A stretch of DNA of 64,000 nt from Polycladomyces abyssicola (GTDB lineage: Bacteria; Bacillota; Bacilli; Thermoactinomycetales; JIR-001). Under the pieces are notes generated by a model that worked only from the letters and a program-made list of their open reading frames with translations, had not been told where the DNA came from and made no database searches. A program made the translations under genes and the position numbers. The number at the start of each line of letters is the position of its first letter. The stretch's first letter is position 1. Location: the NCBI RefSeq assembly GCF_018326425.1, contig NZ_AP024601.1:856001-920000 (forward strand), written 5' to 3'. This document shows, piece after piece, positions 35,906 through 45,609 of the stretch.

Positions 35906-36799
35906 ATGGCAGCGTATCTGATCACATTGCCCAATCAAGCGCGGAATGAAGTGGATCAGCTCAGGAGCTGCCTGAACCGCGGGCAGGAACACCTTGCCGC
36001 AGCAGGATGGGACTGCCGGTTGCAGGAATGGGAAACGCCAGATCGCGTTGTGTTTCGGTTTTCCTGTCTCAAACGTGGGACAAAGGCGGAAGAAACCGTC
36101 TGTCGGGAACTGGGAAAAGGGATTGCCCACTTTATCTTGTCTTGCCGGGAACCGGCCGTGATCCGGAGCTTGATCCGTCGTGGTTATCAGGCACATCAGC
36201 CGGGCGAAATTGCTCAGATTGAAGCGTATGCCAGCCGGATTGCCAGTGAGAAGAACGGGCAGTCATCTCGCCTTCGTATGCAGAGAAAGGAAAAAATCGC
36301 TCGTCACTTGGAACGTTTCCTTCACACCAGCTCCATGCTATCCGTCGATGGGTTTATCACTTTCCGCTTAAAGTCGTATCTGCGGGCGTTGCACAAACTG
36401 GTGAACCACGCCATTGACGAATATCTCCTGGATCAGGAGTACAAGGAATTTATTCAACTCTTGCGATACTTCGTTTCCATGCAAAAACCGAAAGTTCCGT
36501 TGGTCCACGTGATGCATGAAGGGGATCGTTGTTTTCAACTCCTGCAATCGGATGGGAAACCACTCACCGTTCAGGAAGCGGACAGTACGATCGATGAGTT
36601 GCTGGAACAAGCGTTTTCGCATGAAGACCTGATCGTCAGCACGCTGCTCACTGTTGCCCCTGAACAAGTCATTATGCACACTCGTCACGAAGAGGCCAAT
36701 GTTGTACGAACCCTGAAGCAGGTGTTCGAAGGCCGGATCCAGATATGCCATGGCTGCGCACGCTGCAGGGAGGGAGCCCATTCGCGCTCGGATGCTTGA
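35906..36799 (+). CDS. ytxC: Sporulation protein YtxC
   Basis: A 297-residue protein of the YtxC family, helical, with FITFRLKSYLRALHKLVNHA and a Cys-rich end (CHGCARCREGA). In Bacillus subtilis ytxC lies between dnaI and thrS, and here it again precedes thrS. AAGGAGCG precedes the ATG. The stop codon overlaps the -35 of the thrS promoter. The molecular role is unknown. Confidence 0.88.
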   Translation: MAAYLITLPNQARNEVDQLRSCLNRGQEHLAAAGWDCRLQEWETPDRVVFRFSCLKRGTKAEETVCRELGKGIAHFILSCREPAVIRSLIRRGYQAHQPGEIAQIEAYASRIASEKNGQSSRLRMQRKEKIARHLERFLHTSSMLSVDGFITFRLKSYLRALHKLVNHAIDEYLLDQEYKEFIQLLRYFVSMQKPKVPLVHVMHEGDRCFQLLQSDGKPLTVQEADSTIDELLEQAFSHEDLIVSTLLTVAPEQVIMHTRHEEANVVRTLKQVFEGRIQICHGCARCREGAHSRSDA

Positions 36800-36825
36800 C
36801 TAGAGCTTCCTCCTGCCGTTATAAT
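36796..36825 (+). promoter_or_regulatory. thrS promoter
   Basis: TTGACT at 36796-36801 and TATAAT at 36820-36825 with an 18-base spacer, overlapping the ytxC stop. Confidence 0.75.
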
Positions 36826-36831
36826 ACATAC

Positions 36832-37106
36832 AAATTTCAATTGAGGACTGGCCATGACGAGGACATGAAACGGTCACACATGGTTGCCAGAGAACGGGGG
36901 CCATCGGCTGGAAGCCCTCGAACCCGCTGGTGATCGTTTTACCACCTCCGATGCTGCAACCGGGAACGTTCGTTTGGGACGAATCAGTATCGGTTGCCGG
37001 GTTCACGCCGTTATCCGTGATGAGAGGGGCATGTCCGATCTGGACGTGTCCGAAAAAGGGTGGAACCACGACAACCACGCTCGTCCCTTTGGGCCGGGCG
37101 TTTTTT
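36832..37106 (+). ncRNA. Threonine T-box leader of thrS
   Basis: The T-box sequence AAGGGTGGAACCACG lies at 37056-37070, followed by a terminator (37078-37106) with arms CGCTCGTCCC and GGGCCGGGCG and a T-run. Upstream, GCTGGAAGCC-like stem I elements and a likely specifier ACC (36941-36943, Thr) followed by A are visible. Uncharged tRNA-Thr would favour the antiterminator and thrS expression. Confidence 0.88.
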
Positions 37107-37130
37107 ATTTGCCGAAAAGGAGGAAGAAGC

Positions 37131-39059
37131 ATGAGCGTATCGGTTAAATTGCCCGACGGCTCGGTTCGCGAGTATGATCGGCCGGTTACGGTGGAAGATG
37201 TCGCCGCTTCGATCAGTAAAGGTTTGCACAAAAAAGCGGTCGCCGGGATGATCGACGGCAAACCGGTCGATCTTTCCACCGAGGTGCCGGATCAGGCGGA
37301 AGTAAAGATTCTCACCCTGGACGATCCGGAAGGGTTGGAAGTATATCGTCACAGTACCGCGCACCTGATGGCACAGGCGATTAAACGGCTGTATCCAGAT
37401 GTGAAACTGGGGATCGGTCCGGTGATTGAGGACGGGTTTTATTACGACATCGATCTGCCGGTTCGCCTCACCCCGGAAGATCTGCCCAAGATCGAGGCGG
37501 AAATGGAGAAAATCGTCAAAGAGGACCTTCCCATCAAGCGCAAAGTCGTCTCTCGTGAGGAGGCGATCCGGATCTACGAGGAAATCGGCGATCATCTGAA
37601 ACTGGAGATCATCCGTGATTTGCCAGAGGATGCAACCATCACGATTTATGAGCAGGGAGAATTTTTTGACCTGTGCAGGGGGCCGCATCTGCCGTCGACT
37701 GGGAAGATCAAAGCATTCAAACTGCTCAGCATCGCAGGCGCCTATTGGCGTGGAGACGCCAACAACCAGATGCTGCAACGCATCTACGGAACCGCATGGC
37801 CGAAGAAATCGCAACTGGACGAGTATCTGAAACGATTGGAAGAAGCCAAACAGCGCGATCACCGCAAACTGGGCAAGGAGCTGAAGATTTTCACGCTGAC
37901 GCCTGAAGTGGGGCAAGGATTACCGCTGTGGTTGCCCAACGGAGCGACCATTCGCCGCGTGATTGAGCGCTACATCGTCGATCTGGAGGAACGGCTGGGG
38001 TATCATCACGTGTACACGCCGCATCTGGCCAATGTGGAGCTGTACAAGATCTCTGGTCACTGGGATCATTATCATGAGGACATGTATCCGCCGATGCGGA
38101 TGGACAATGAAGAATTGGTACTTCGCCCGATGAACTGTCCGCATCATATGATGATCTACAAAAGCGAACTGCGGAGTTACCGCAATCTGCCGGTGCGGAT
38201 CGCAGAGCTGGGCACGATGCACCGTTACGAGATGTCAGGTGCGCTGGCCGGTCTGCAACGGGTTCGTTCCATGACGCTCAACGATGCCCACATCTTCTGC
38301 CGCCCGGATCAGATCCAATCCGAATTCACCAAAGTAGTACGGCTGATCCAGCGGGTGTACGAGGATTTCGGCATCAAGGATTTCTGGTACCGCTTGTCGT
38401 TCCGTGATCCGGCAGACAAGGAGAAATACGTTCAGAATGACGAGATGTGGGACATGGCGCAACAGATGTTGAAAAATGCCATGGACGACCTCGGCTTGGA
38501 GTATGTGGTGGCCGAAGGGGAAGCTGCTTTCTACGGACCCAAGCTGGATGTGCAGGTGCAAACCGCTTTGGGCAAGGACGAAACGTTGTCGACGGTTCAA
38601 TTGGATTTCCATCTGCCCAACCGGTTCGAACTGGAATACATCGGAGAAGACGGTCAGCCGCATCGTCCCGTTGTTATTCACCGTGGGATCGTCGGGACGA
38701 TGGAACGGTTTGTCGCCTTCCTGCTGGAATATTACAAAGGAGCCCTGCCGGTCTGGTTGTCTCCCGTTCAGGCGCGTGTGCTGACCATCTCTGAGTCGTT
38801 TAACGAATACGGTCAGCAGGTGGTTGATCGCTTGAAAGAAGCGGGCATCCGCGCCGAACTGGACAACCGTAACGAGAAAATAGGATATAAGATTCGTCAA
38901 GCCCAGCTGCAAAAAATCCCGTATATGCTCGTCGTCGGCGAAAAAGAGCAATCGGCCGGCACGGTAGCCGTCCGTCACCGGTCCGAAGGAGATCAGGGTG
39001 CACGGTCGGTGGAGGAAGTGATCGATCAGATCCGTCGGGAGATCGAAGCGAAGAAGTGA
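37131..39059 (+). CDS. thrS: Threonine--tRNA ligase
   Basis: Charges tRNA-Thr; 642 residues, standard length. TGS domain (1-62), second additional domain with [17 protein letters not shown] (about 70), class II core with RPMNCPHHM (zinc Cys), [14 protein letters not shown] and [11 protein letters not shown], and an anticodon-binding domain (about 540-642). ATG 37131 follows AGGAGGAAG; the open frame to 36930 is leader RNA. Confidence 0.97.
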   Translation: MSVSVKLPDGSVREYDRPVTVEDVAASISKGLHKKAVAGMIDGKPVDLSTEVPDQAEVKILTLDDPEGLEVYRHSTAHLMAQAIKRLYPDVKLGIGPVIEDGFYYDIDLPVRLTPEDLPKIEAEMEKIVKEDLPIKRKVVSREEAIRIYEEIGDHLKLEIIRDLPEDATITIYEQGEFFDLCRGPHLPSTGKIKAFKLLSIAGAYWRGDANNQMLQRIYGTAWPKKSQLDEYLKRLEEAKQRDHRKLGKELKIFTLTPEVGQGLPLWLPNGATIRRVIERYIVDLEERLGYHHVYTPHLANVELYKISGHWDHYHEDMYPPMRMDNEELVLRPMNCPHHMMIYKSELRSYRNLPVRIAELGTMHRYEMSGALAGLQRVRSMTLNDAHIFCRPDQIQSEFTKVVRLIQRVYEDFGIKDFWYRLSFRDPADKEKYVQNDEMWDMAQQMLKNAMDDLGLEYVVAEGEAAFYGPKLDVQVQTALGKDETLSTVQLDFHLPNRFELEYIGEDGQPHRPVVIHRGIVGTMERFVAFLLEYYKGALPVWLSPVQARVLTISESFNEYGQQVVDRLKEAGIRAELDNRNEKIGYKIRQAQLQKIPYMLVVGEKEQSAGTVAVRHRSEGDQGARSVEEVIDQIRREIEAKK

Positions 39060-39079
39060 TCTTAGCGAAGGTTGCACGC

Positions 39080-39108
39080 TTGACAAATAAAATCGACCAT
39101 GATATGAT
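39080..39108 (+). promoter_or_regulatory. Promoter of the infC-rpmI-rplT operon
   Basis: TTGACA at 39080-39085 and TATGAT at 39103-39108 with a 17-base spacer. Confidence 0.8.
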
Positions 39109-39114
39109 TGAGCG

Positions 39115-39226
39115 GTGATCAAGCAGAAGCGCCCCGCTTCTCACCTTTCGACGCATTTGCGCAGTTGGAAGGTTGTCATCGTCGATGATCGGAAGCAAAG
39201 TGTGGGCGTGTGCCCGCACTTTTTTG
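39115..39226 (+). ncRNA. L20-type autoregulatory leader of infC-rpmI-rplT
   Basis: A leader of about 150 bases before infC. It contains AGAAGCG-CGCTTCT and CACCTTTCG elements and ends in a terminator (39198-39225) with arms AAGTGTGGGC and GCCCGCACTT plus a T-run. In Bacillus subtilis, ribosomal protein L20 binds such a leader and promotes termination. The family assignment rests on context and overall layout. Confidence 0.65.
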
Positions 39227-39262
39227 TTATCCAGCCCAAATACCCCTCGGAGGTGGCAAGTT

Positions 39263-39775
39263 ATCAGCAGGGAACATCAGGTCAACGAAGCGATTCGTGC
39301 CCGTGAGGTTCGATTGATCGGCCCCAACGGAGATCAGATCGGGGTCGTACCACTTAGGGAAGCGCTCCGCATGGCGCAGGAGGCCGAATTGGATCTGGTC
39401 AACGTTGCGCCGCAAGCGAAGCCGCCGGTGTGCCGGATCATGGATTACGGCAAATTCCGCTATGAACAGAGCAAACGGGAAAAAGAAGCGCGCAAGAAGC
39501 AAAAAACCATCCAAGTTAAAGAAGTTCGTCTCAGTCCGTCCATCGAGGAGCACGATTTGCAGACCAAACTGCGCAATGTGAAGAAGTTTTTGCAAAGCGG
39601 GGACAAAGTGAAGCTGACCATCCGCTTTCGCGGACGGGAGATCACGCACCAAGAGATCGGCTTGGGCATCCTGAATCGGATGGCCAAGGAAGTGGAGGAT
39701 CTCGCTCAAGTAGAGCGCCAGCCCAAATTGGAAGGGCGCCAGATGATCATGATCTTGAGTCCGAAACAGCAGTGA
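39263..39775 (+). CDS. infC: Translation initiation factor IF-3, apparent AUC start
   Basis: Prevents premature subunit joining and proofreads start codons; 170 residues. The conserved N-terminus [18 protein letters not shown] begins after codons ATC AGC; GGAGG at 39249-39253 is nine bases before ATC 39263, and no ATG, GTG or TTG fits there. Rare start codons (AUU in E. coli and Geobacillus) let IF-3 limit its own synthesis. The open frame upstream to 39173 overlaps the leader terminator. Followed by rpmI after 12 bases. Confidence 0.93.
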   Translation: MSREHQVNEAIRAREVRLIGPNGDQIGVVPLREALRMAQEAELDLVNVAPQAKPPVCRIMDYGKFRYEQSKREKEARKKQKTIQVKEVRLSPSIEEHDLQTKLRNVKKFLQSGDKVKLTIRFRGREITHQEIGLGILNRMAKEVEDLAQVERQPKLEGRQMIMILSPKQQ

Positions 39776-39787
39776 GGAGGAGCTTGC

Positions 39788-39985
39788 ATGCCGAAAATGA
39801 AGACTCGCCGCGCTGCGGCCAAACGCTTCAAAAAAACGGGAACGGGAAAAGTAAAACGCAATCATGCGTTTAAAAGCCATTTGCTGGAAGGTAAAACCAT
39901 GAAGCGCAAATGGAAATTGCGCAAAAGTGCCATCATGGCCAAAGGCGATGTGAAACGGATCAAACAACTGATCGCCTACAAATAA
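39788..39985 (+). CDS. rpmI: 50S ribosomal protein L35
   Basis: A 65-residue basic protein ([20 protein letters not shown]) of the large subunit. GAGGAGC precedes the ATG. Part of infC-rpmI-rplT. Confidence 0.97.
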   Translation: MPKMKTRRAAAKRFKKTGTGKVKRNHAFKSHLLEGKTMKRKWKLRKSAIMAKGDVKRIKQLIAYK

Positions 39986-40026
39986 GGTATCACAAATTGT
40001 CGGATTGATTTCGGGAGGGATTGTTT

Positions 40027-40386
40027 GTGGCACGTGTAAAAGGCGGGGTAGTGACGCGCCGTCGTCGGAAAAAAGTGTTGAAACTGGCCAAAGGTTACTT
40101 TGGTTCCAAACATACATTGTTCCGCACTGCGAAACAACAAGTGATGAAGTCGCTGATGTACGCGTACCGCGACCGTCGTCAGCGCAAACGCGATTTCCGC
40201 AAATTGTGGATCACCCGGATCAACGCCGCTGCACGGATGAACGGTTTGTCCTACAACCGGTTGATGCACGGCTTGAAACAAGCGGGTGTGGAAATCAACC
40301 GCAAAATGTTGGCCGATTTGGCGGTGAACGACCAAAAAGCATTTGCCGAATTGGCCAACCTGGCGAAAGAAAAACTGAACGCTTGA
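40027..40386 (+). CDS. rplT: 50S ribosomal protein L20
   Basis: A 119-residue protein ([20 protein letters not shown]) needed early in large-subunit assembly and probable autoregulator of this operon. The start is GTG 40027 after GGGAGGGA; TTG 40021 upstream would add two residues absent from the family. Confidence 0.97.
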   Translation: MARVKGGVVTRRRRKKVLKLAKGYFGSKHTLFRTAKQQVMKSLMYAYRDRRQRKRDFRKLWITRINAAARMNGLSYNRLMHGLKQAGVEINRKMLADLAVNDQKAFAELANLAKEKLNA

Positions 40387-40398
40387 TGAAATGCAATC

Positions 40399-40429
40399 AC
40401 CCCCTCGTCCCCATGGGCGAGGGGGTTTT
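40399..40429. terminator. Terminator between rplT and the convergent permease gene
   Basis: CCCCCTCG and CGAGGGGG around TCCCCATGGG, followed by TTTTG on the plus strand. Confidence 0.88.
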
Positions 40430-40488
40430 GATTGGAGGATGAACGTCCAACTTGAGCGCATTCTTTGGAACGATGCAGGGGTCACATT

Positions 40489-41793
40489 CTAGAAGTGAAT
40501 CAAATAGCGAAGGTACAGATACACTTGTGCGATCGCCAAAGACAAAAGCGTGATGGGGGCGCCCACTTTCAGGTATTCCATGTAGCTGAAACCCTTGCCT
40601 TGTCGTGCCGCCATGTTGGCCACGATCACGTTGGCAGAAGCGCCAATGATGGTGCCGTTTCCACCCAAACAAGCTCCCAACGCCAATGACCACCACAATG
40701 CATTCATTTCCGGGGAGTTGACGGGAAGGCCGAGGGTGGTAGCCATATTCTGAATCAACGGAATCATGGTGGCCACAAATGGAATATTGTCTATGACGGC
40801 CGAAGCGATCCCGGAGACCCACAAGATCAGTGTGGCAGCCAGCGGGATGTTGCCTTTTGTGAAATCCAACAGCTGAACGGCCAAATGCTTGATGACCCCC
40901 GCTTCCTGCAATCCGCCCACGAGTGTAAACAATGCGGCAAAAAAGAAGATGGTTTCCCACTCCACATAATCAAATGCCTCTTCGATTTCCTTTTTGTCCA
41001 AGCCGATGAGCATCAAGATGGTCGCTCCGGTGATGGCGATAACGGATGCTTCCACATGGATGACGGAATGCAATACAAAACCGAGGATGGTCAGTCCAAG
41101 AACGAACAATGATTTTTTGGCCAATGTACGATCCTGAATATAGGTTTCTTCGTCCATCTCCATCAATCGGGATACATGTTCCTCATCGGTGATCAATTGT
41201 TTTCGATAGAACCAGTACAACAACAACAAGCTAACAGCGAGAATCACCACGATGACAGGCCCCAGATGGATCAGGAATGCATTGAACGTCAGGTGTTCAT
41301 TGGCCGATCCGATCATGATATTGGGCGGGTCGCCGATCAGAGTAGCGGTTCCCCCGATGTTCGAAGCAATGATTTCCGAGATAAAAAAGGGAACCGGACT
41401 TACTTTTAGTATGTGGGTGACTGCCAATGTGATGGGAACCACCAACAGTACGGTGGTCACATTGTCGAGAAAAGCCGATGCCACCGCCGTCAGCAGGGAA
41501 AACACGATCAGGATGCGGACCGGGTTTCCCTTGGCCGCTTTGGCGGCTTTGATAGCTACATATTGAAAGACGCCCGTTTGGTTGAGAATGCCCACCAGGA
41601 TCATCATGCCGATCAGCAACGTAATCGTATTCCATTCGATGTAATGTTCAAACACCCGATGAATGTCCAGTACTCCCACGAGAACCAGCAATGATGCACC
41701 CAATAATGAAATCACGGCTCGATTGATTTTTTCCGTGACGATCACGGCATAGGTGATCAGGAAAATCGCGATAGCAATGATTGTTTGCCCCAT
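40489..41793 (-). CDS. ArsB/NhaD (SLC13-like) family permease
   Basis: A 434-residue membrane protein with about 11 hydrophobic segments. SAFLDNVTTVLLVVPIT, NIGGTATLIGDPPNIMIG and SAVIDNIPFVATMIP are the paired signature motifs of the ion-transporter superfamily (ArsB, NhaD, OAT). It may export arsenite or exchange cations or organic anions; no ars genes are adjacent. ATG 41793 follows AGGAGGAGG. It is preceded by a structured leader. Confidence 0.85.
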   Translation of the reverse strand: MGQTIIAIAIFLITYAVIVTEKINRAVISLLGASLLVLVGVLDIHRVFEHYIEWNTITLLIGMMILVGILNQTGVFQYVAIKAAKAAKGNPVRILIVFSLLTAVASAFLDNVTTVLLVVPITLAVTHILKVSPVPFFISEIIASNIGGTATLIGDPPNIMIGSANEHLTFNAFLIHLGPVIVVILAVSLLLLYWFYRKQLITDEEHVSRLMEMDEETYIQDRTLAKKSLFVLGLTILGFVLHSVIHVEASVIAITGATILMLIGLDKKEIEEAFDYVEWETIFFFAALFTLVGGLQEAGVIKHLAVQLLDFTKGNIPLAATLILWVSGIASAVIDNIPFVATMIPLIQNMATTLGLPVNSPEMNALWWSLALGACLGGNGTIIGASANVIVANMAARQGKGFSYMEYLKVGAPITLLSLAIAQVYLYLRYLIHF

Positions 41794-41795
41794 GT

Positions 41796-41910
41796 TTAAC
41801 CTCCTCCTACAAATTGGGAGCCCCTGTCGTAAGGGCCCCGAAAAAAGCAAAAAGGAGCCCTTGGGTGACAGGCTCCTCCGATAGTCGAAAAGATATTCAT
41901 GTTTCTTCCA
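41796..41910 (-). promoter_or_regulatory. Structured leader of the permease gene
   Basis: On the minus strand TTTACT (41939-41934) and TATACT (41915-41910) with an 18-base spacer form a promoter. The leader contains a terminator-like hairpin (41853-41877; AGGAGCC and GGCTCCT followed by TTTTTGCTTTTTT). A downstream segment GACAGGGGCTCC (41828-41816) could alternatively pair with the hairpin's first arm GGAGCCTGTC. It could be an attenuator, or simply the terminator of the nuclease gene upstream. Confidence 0.45.
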
Positions 41911-41973
41911 GTATATCGATAGACGGGCCGGGAAGTAAATGAAGAAATGGTGAACTTTTGAGTCAACCGCTGT

Positions 41974-43062
41974 TTATTGGTTGGATGCCCCTTTCGTCGG
42001 GGTGCTGTCCTGGGTAGAGGACCAGTTGCCTCCGTCGGGATTGCGGTACCACGACGCATCATAGGCGGTGGAGGAATAAGTATATTGGTCGACGACCTTT
42101 CCGGAGGGATCTTTCAATGTGACATCATCACCGGTATTGTTGAAATAGTTGTTGGTTTCCCATACCCAGTATCCATGGGCGGGGATGGTGGTACCTGCCG
42201 GAATCGTGTAGGGAGATGAACCGCCGCCGACGATGTCGTCGATGATGTAGCCGCCGATATTGACAGGACTGTCAGACGGATTGTACAGCTCCACAAACTC
42301 CTTGGTATATGCCGTATTGGGTGCCGGCAGCACCTCATTGATCAAGACCGGGCCGGTCGTTCCCCCGTTGTCGCGCGTGTATCCGGCTGATTGTGCATCG
42401 GCTTCCGTCCAGAAAAAGACGCGGTTTTCGACCGGAATCTGCGGATAGTCGGCCGGGTCTACGTAGGTTTTGGTGTAATAATCACCTACGTATTTGTCCG
42501 GTTGGCGTCCACCGATGCGCAGGCGAAATTCAAACGGCAATTCCGTCAGCGGGTCAGCAGGATTCCAGATCCCCCGTCCCGCTTGTTTCGCTTCGAGCAT
42601 CGCGGCGCGGTACTCCTCGAAATACTTCATGTTGGGATAAATGTAATACGTCACGGCATGGCCCTGGCGCAAGATCTCCTTGTTGACGTCGAGATTGCCT
42701 TTCCATACATGCCCCAGTACGCGGCCATAGCTGTCCTTTTCCTCCACATCAGTCTCGATGGTCACCGGCGTGCCTGGAGGCAAAAGCTGCTTGAGATAAT
42801 TGGACGCATCGTAGGCGTGGTGTCCCTGGTTTTGCCCGTTGTAATTGGTTTCCGGGGTATCAATGGACACCAGCCGGACAGTGGTGGAGCCCAATACCGG
42901 CGTTTGCAAATGAATGGTGTCACCATCAACCACATCCGATACAACCGATGTGTAAGTGGCGGCCTCTGCTTGATGGACGGGAGACAGGATCGGTATCATC
43001 CAGAAGACCACCAATACCAGGATCAGTCCGACAAGCGTCCGCTTCCAACCATGATGATTCAC
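41974..43062 (-). CDS. Secreted thermonuclease (SNase family) with lamin-tail domain
   Basis: Extracellular nuclease of 362 residues. Signal peptide (about 1-34), SNase domain (about 38-175) with DVVDGDTIHL, VRLVSIDTPE and DSYGRVLGHVW, which hold the catalytic Arg/Glu and calcium Asp positions, and a C-terminal lamin-tail domain (about 240-350; LINEVLPAPNTAYTKEFVEL, NTGDDVTLKDPSGKVVDQ). The start is GTG 43062 seven bases after AGGAGG. LTD domains often attach secreted enzymes to surfaces; here this is an inference. Confidence 0.9.
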   Translation of the reverse strand: MNHHGWKRTLVGLILVLVVFWMIPILSPVHQAEAATYTSVVSDVVDGDTIHLQTPVLGSTTVRLVSIDTPETNYNGQNQGHHAYDASNYLKQLLPPGTPVTIETDVEEKDSYGRVLGHVWKGNLDVNKEILRQGHAVTYYIYPNMKYFEEYRAAMLEAKQAGRGIWNPADPLTELPFEFRLRIGGRQPDKYVGDYYTKTYVDPADYPQIPVENRVFFWTEADAQSAGYTRDNGGTTGPVLINEVLPAPNTAYTKEFVELYNPSDSPVNIGGYIIDDIVGGGSSPYTIPAGTTIPAHGYWVWETNNYFNNTGDDVTLKDPSGKVVDQYTYSSTAYDASWYRNPDGGNWSSTQDSTPTKGASNQ

Positions 43063-43152
43063 GCGACATCCTCCTTTGGTCTTGGGACTTTCGTCTCTCT
43101 CTTTTTTATCATCACTTTTCGATTTTTTCGTAAAGTCCTCTTGTTTTTTTCA

Positions 43153-43181
43153 TAAAAAAAACACCTGCCGGATAGGCAGGC
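43153..43181 (-). terminator. Terminator of the MarR-efflux operon
   Basis: On the minus strand CCTGCC and GGCAGG around TATCC, followed by TGTTTTTTTT. Confidence 0.85.
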
Positions 43182-43262
43182 GAGACTGCTGACAAAGTTC
43201 CGTAAGCGATCCGGGTGTGACCGAAGAGCAAACTGGCTCGGCGTGAACAAGTAATGATCAAG

Positions 43263-44891
43263 TCACGTGCTAGCCTGTTCCTGAACAACACAATCGGCAG
43301 ATCCTTCCCGTTGCGGGGGGCCGTCCGATCGGTTGGAAGTGCGCAACGGAATCTCTTTCAGCCACAAGGTGAAGACCAGTGCGGTGAACAGCACGATTGC
43401 TCCTGCTAAAAATACGCTGTCCAGTGCGTGAGCCAGTGTCGTCCTCAACATCAGGACAATTTGGTCAAACATCCCCGCCATGGATTCCGGAAGACTGTTC
43501 CGAATCTGCACCAATCGGTCCGGGTTCAACAAGATCTGCGGGTTGTGCAGGGCACTCAGTTTTTGTGCCAACGCAGGGGATGGGGCTGGTTGTGTTGGAT
43601 GTTGCGCCGCCAACCGTGACATTTCGTCTTTCATATGGCTGGACAGGATCGTTCCCATCACGGCTACACCAACGGTTCCCCCCATTTGCCGGAACAGTTG
43701 GGTGGAAGAAGTGGCCACACCGAGATGCCGATGTTCTACTGCGTTTTGCACCGTCAGCGTGAAAATGGGGAAAGCGATTCCCAATCCCGTCCCGATCACG
43801 ATCATATAAAGCACGACCGATTCGTTTGTGGCATCGGTATCCAACAACGACATCAAATACATGCCGCCCGCCATAAGCAAAATGCCAAACAAGGCCAGAC
43901 CTTTGTATCTCCCCGTCCGTGAGACGATTTGACCGCCGATGATACTCGCGACAACCATGCTCAAGGTAAGCGGGATGGTCACGAAACTGGATTGGGTGGC
44001 GGAAGTGCCGATCACGCCCTGGATGAAGAAAGGGGTGTAGATGATGGCCCCGAACATACCGATTCCCAATGTGAAATTCACCAGGTTAGACAGAGTAAAC
44101 ACGCGGTTGCCGAACAGATGAAGGGGTAAGACCGGATTTTTCGCTTTTAGCTCAACCCAAATGAACAGCGCCAGTGCCAGCATCGAACCGCTGAACAGGC
44201 CGATGATGATGGGGGAGGACCAAGCGTACTTACTCCCTGCCCAAGAGAAGGCCAGCAATATCGGCGTGATGGTGAATGCTAGGAAAGCCGACCCCGCTAT
44301 GTCGATCGGTTCGTTCTCTTTGTGGCTGACCGAGGGGAACAGCCACCAGATCAACATAAATGCCACCAGACCGAAGGGAAGAAAGATCCAAAAGACCCAG
44401 TGCCATTCCCAGTGATCCACGATATATCCACCCAATGTGGGGCCCAGCACGCTGGCCACACCAAACGCGGCACTCAGTGCGCCCTGCCAGCGTCCCCGTT
44501 CGCGGGGCGGAAACAGATCCCCGACGGAGGTGAACGCCGTGGACATGATCATCCCTCCGCCCAATCCCTGAAACCCGCGATACAGAATGAGTTGGAATAT
44601 GTCGGTGGCGGTGCCGCACAAAAGGGATCCCATCACGAACACTCCGATCCCGATCAGCAGAAACGGCTTACGGCCATAGATATCGGAGAGCTTCCCGACC
44701 AAGATGGCTGTGATGCTGGACGTCAGCATGTAGATGGTGAACACCCAGTTGAAATAGGACATGCCACCCAGTTTGGAAACAATGCGGGGCAACGCGTTAC
44801 CGACGATCGTCTGATTGAGTGCGGCGAACAACATGGATGCCATGATCGCCAACATGATTGTCATTTTCCGCTTCGCATCCAGGTGCTCCAT
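43263..44891 (-). CDS. DHA2-family MFS multidrug transporter (EmrB/QacA type)
   Basis: Proton-coupled drug exporter of 542 residues with about 14 membrane segments. ALNQTIVGNALPRI in helix 1, GKLSDIYGRKPFLL in loop 2-3 and GFQGLGGGMIMS (motif D1/B region) identify the family. An ATG after AGGAGG opens it. A MarR gene lies 73 bases upstream on the same strand, so it is probably a repressor-controlled efflux unit. Confidence 0.9.
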   Translation of the reverse strand: MEHLDAKRKMTIMLAIMASMLFAALNQTIVGNALPRIVSKLGGMSYFNWVFTIYMLTSSITAILVGKLSDIYGRKPFLLIGIGVFVMGSLLCGTATDIFQLILYRGFQGLGGGMIMSTAFTSVGDLFPPRERGRWQGALSAAFGVASVLGPTLGGYIVDHWEWHWVFWIFLPFGLVAFMLIWWLFPSVSHKENEPIDIAGSAFLAFTITPILLAFSWAGSKYAWSSPIIIGLFSGSMLALALFIWVELKAKNPVLPLHLFGNRVFTLSNLVNFTLGIGMFGAIIYTPFFIQGVIGTSATQSSFVTIPLTLSMVVASIIGGQIVSRTGRYKGLALFGILLMAGGMYLMSLLDTDATNESVVLYMIVIGTGLGIAFPIFTLTVQNAVEHRHLGVATSSTQLFRQMGGTVGVAVMGTILSSHMKDEMSRLAAQHPTQPAPSPALAQKLSALHNPQILLNPDRLVQIRNSLPESMAGMFDQIVLMLRTTLAHALDSVFLAGAIVLFTALVFTLWLKEIPLRTSNRSDGPPQREGSADCVVQEQAST

Positions 44892-44964
44892 CCATTTTCC
44901 TCCTTTTTCATTAGACCACAGAAAAGTTTATGTAGTGAAATAATGATCAAATAAAGCGCGTCTG

Positions 44965-45381
44965 TCAGATCAATTTCTGAAACAGACGCGTCATCGTTTC
45001 AATCTCTTCCGTCGTCAAACTTTCGAACCGATGTTGGAAATAAGCTCGTTTCTTCTCTTCCAGCTCGCGGATGGTCGTTTCCCCTTCGTTTGTGATTCGC
45101 AGTTCCACCACCCGTTTGTCGCGGCGGGAACGTTGGCGCTCCACCCATCCTTTGTTCACCAATCGATCGGTCACATTGGTGATGTGGCTGGCGGAAACCT
45201 CCAATTCCTGGGCGAGTTCCGACACGGTTTGCGGTCCTTTCTCCCGCAGCTGTTTGAGGACAAAGAAATCGCCGATGGAAATGGTTTCACCCAAGACGGA
45301 TTGCAATTCCTTACGCAATTTGCGAATCAAAGTTCGAAGGGAAATCTCCAATTCGTGCAACAGTTCCTGCCGGGTGCTCAA
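44965..45381 (-). CDS. MarR-family transcriptional regulator
   Basis: Winged-helix repressor of 138 residues; TVSELAQELEVSASHITNVTDRL is the recognition region and RRDKRVVELRITNEGE the wing. TTG 45381 follows AGGAGG by six bases; the open frame from 45399 overlaps that site. It is the first gene of a pair with the DHA2 pump and is likely to sense its drug substrates. Confidence 0.9.
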   Translation of the reverse strand: MSTRQELLHELEISLRTLIRKLRKELQSVLGETISIGDFFVLKQLREKGPQTVSELAQELEVSASHITNVTDRLVNKGWVERQRSRRDKRVVELRITNEGETTIRELEEKKRAYFQHRFESLTTEEIETMTRLFQKLI

Positions 45382-45609
45382 ACCGCGCCTCCTCTCCAAC
45401 GAAAAAATGTTAACTTATTCAATTATATATGAAAGAAGGGTGATCTCTCAATCATTGAATGCGCTCTTGTGACCACTTCTCCAAACTACCCTTGATCTTG
45501 GATCGTATTTTCTATAAAATAAAAAAAGTAACTTCTTTATGTTTAGTATGTGCGAAGGGAACCAATCTATTGAGGAAGGCCCAACTCAAATAGTGGGGGG
45601 AATACATAA

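Noticed and set aside
36930-37130. N-terminal extension of thrS
   Set aside because: This stretch is the T-box leader and contains the terminator; the standard ThrS N-terminus and a strong ribosome site are at 37131.
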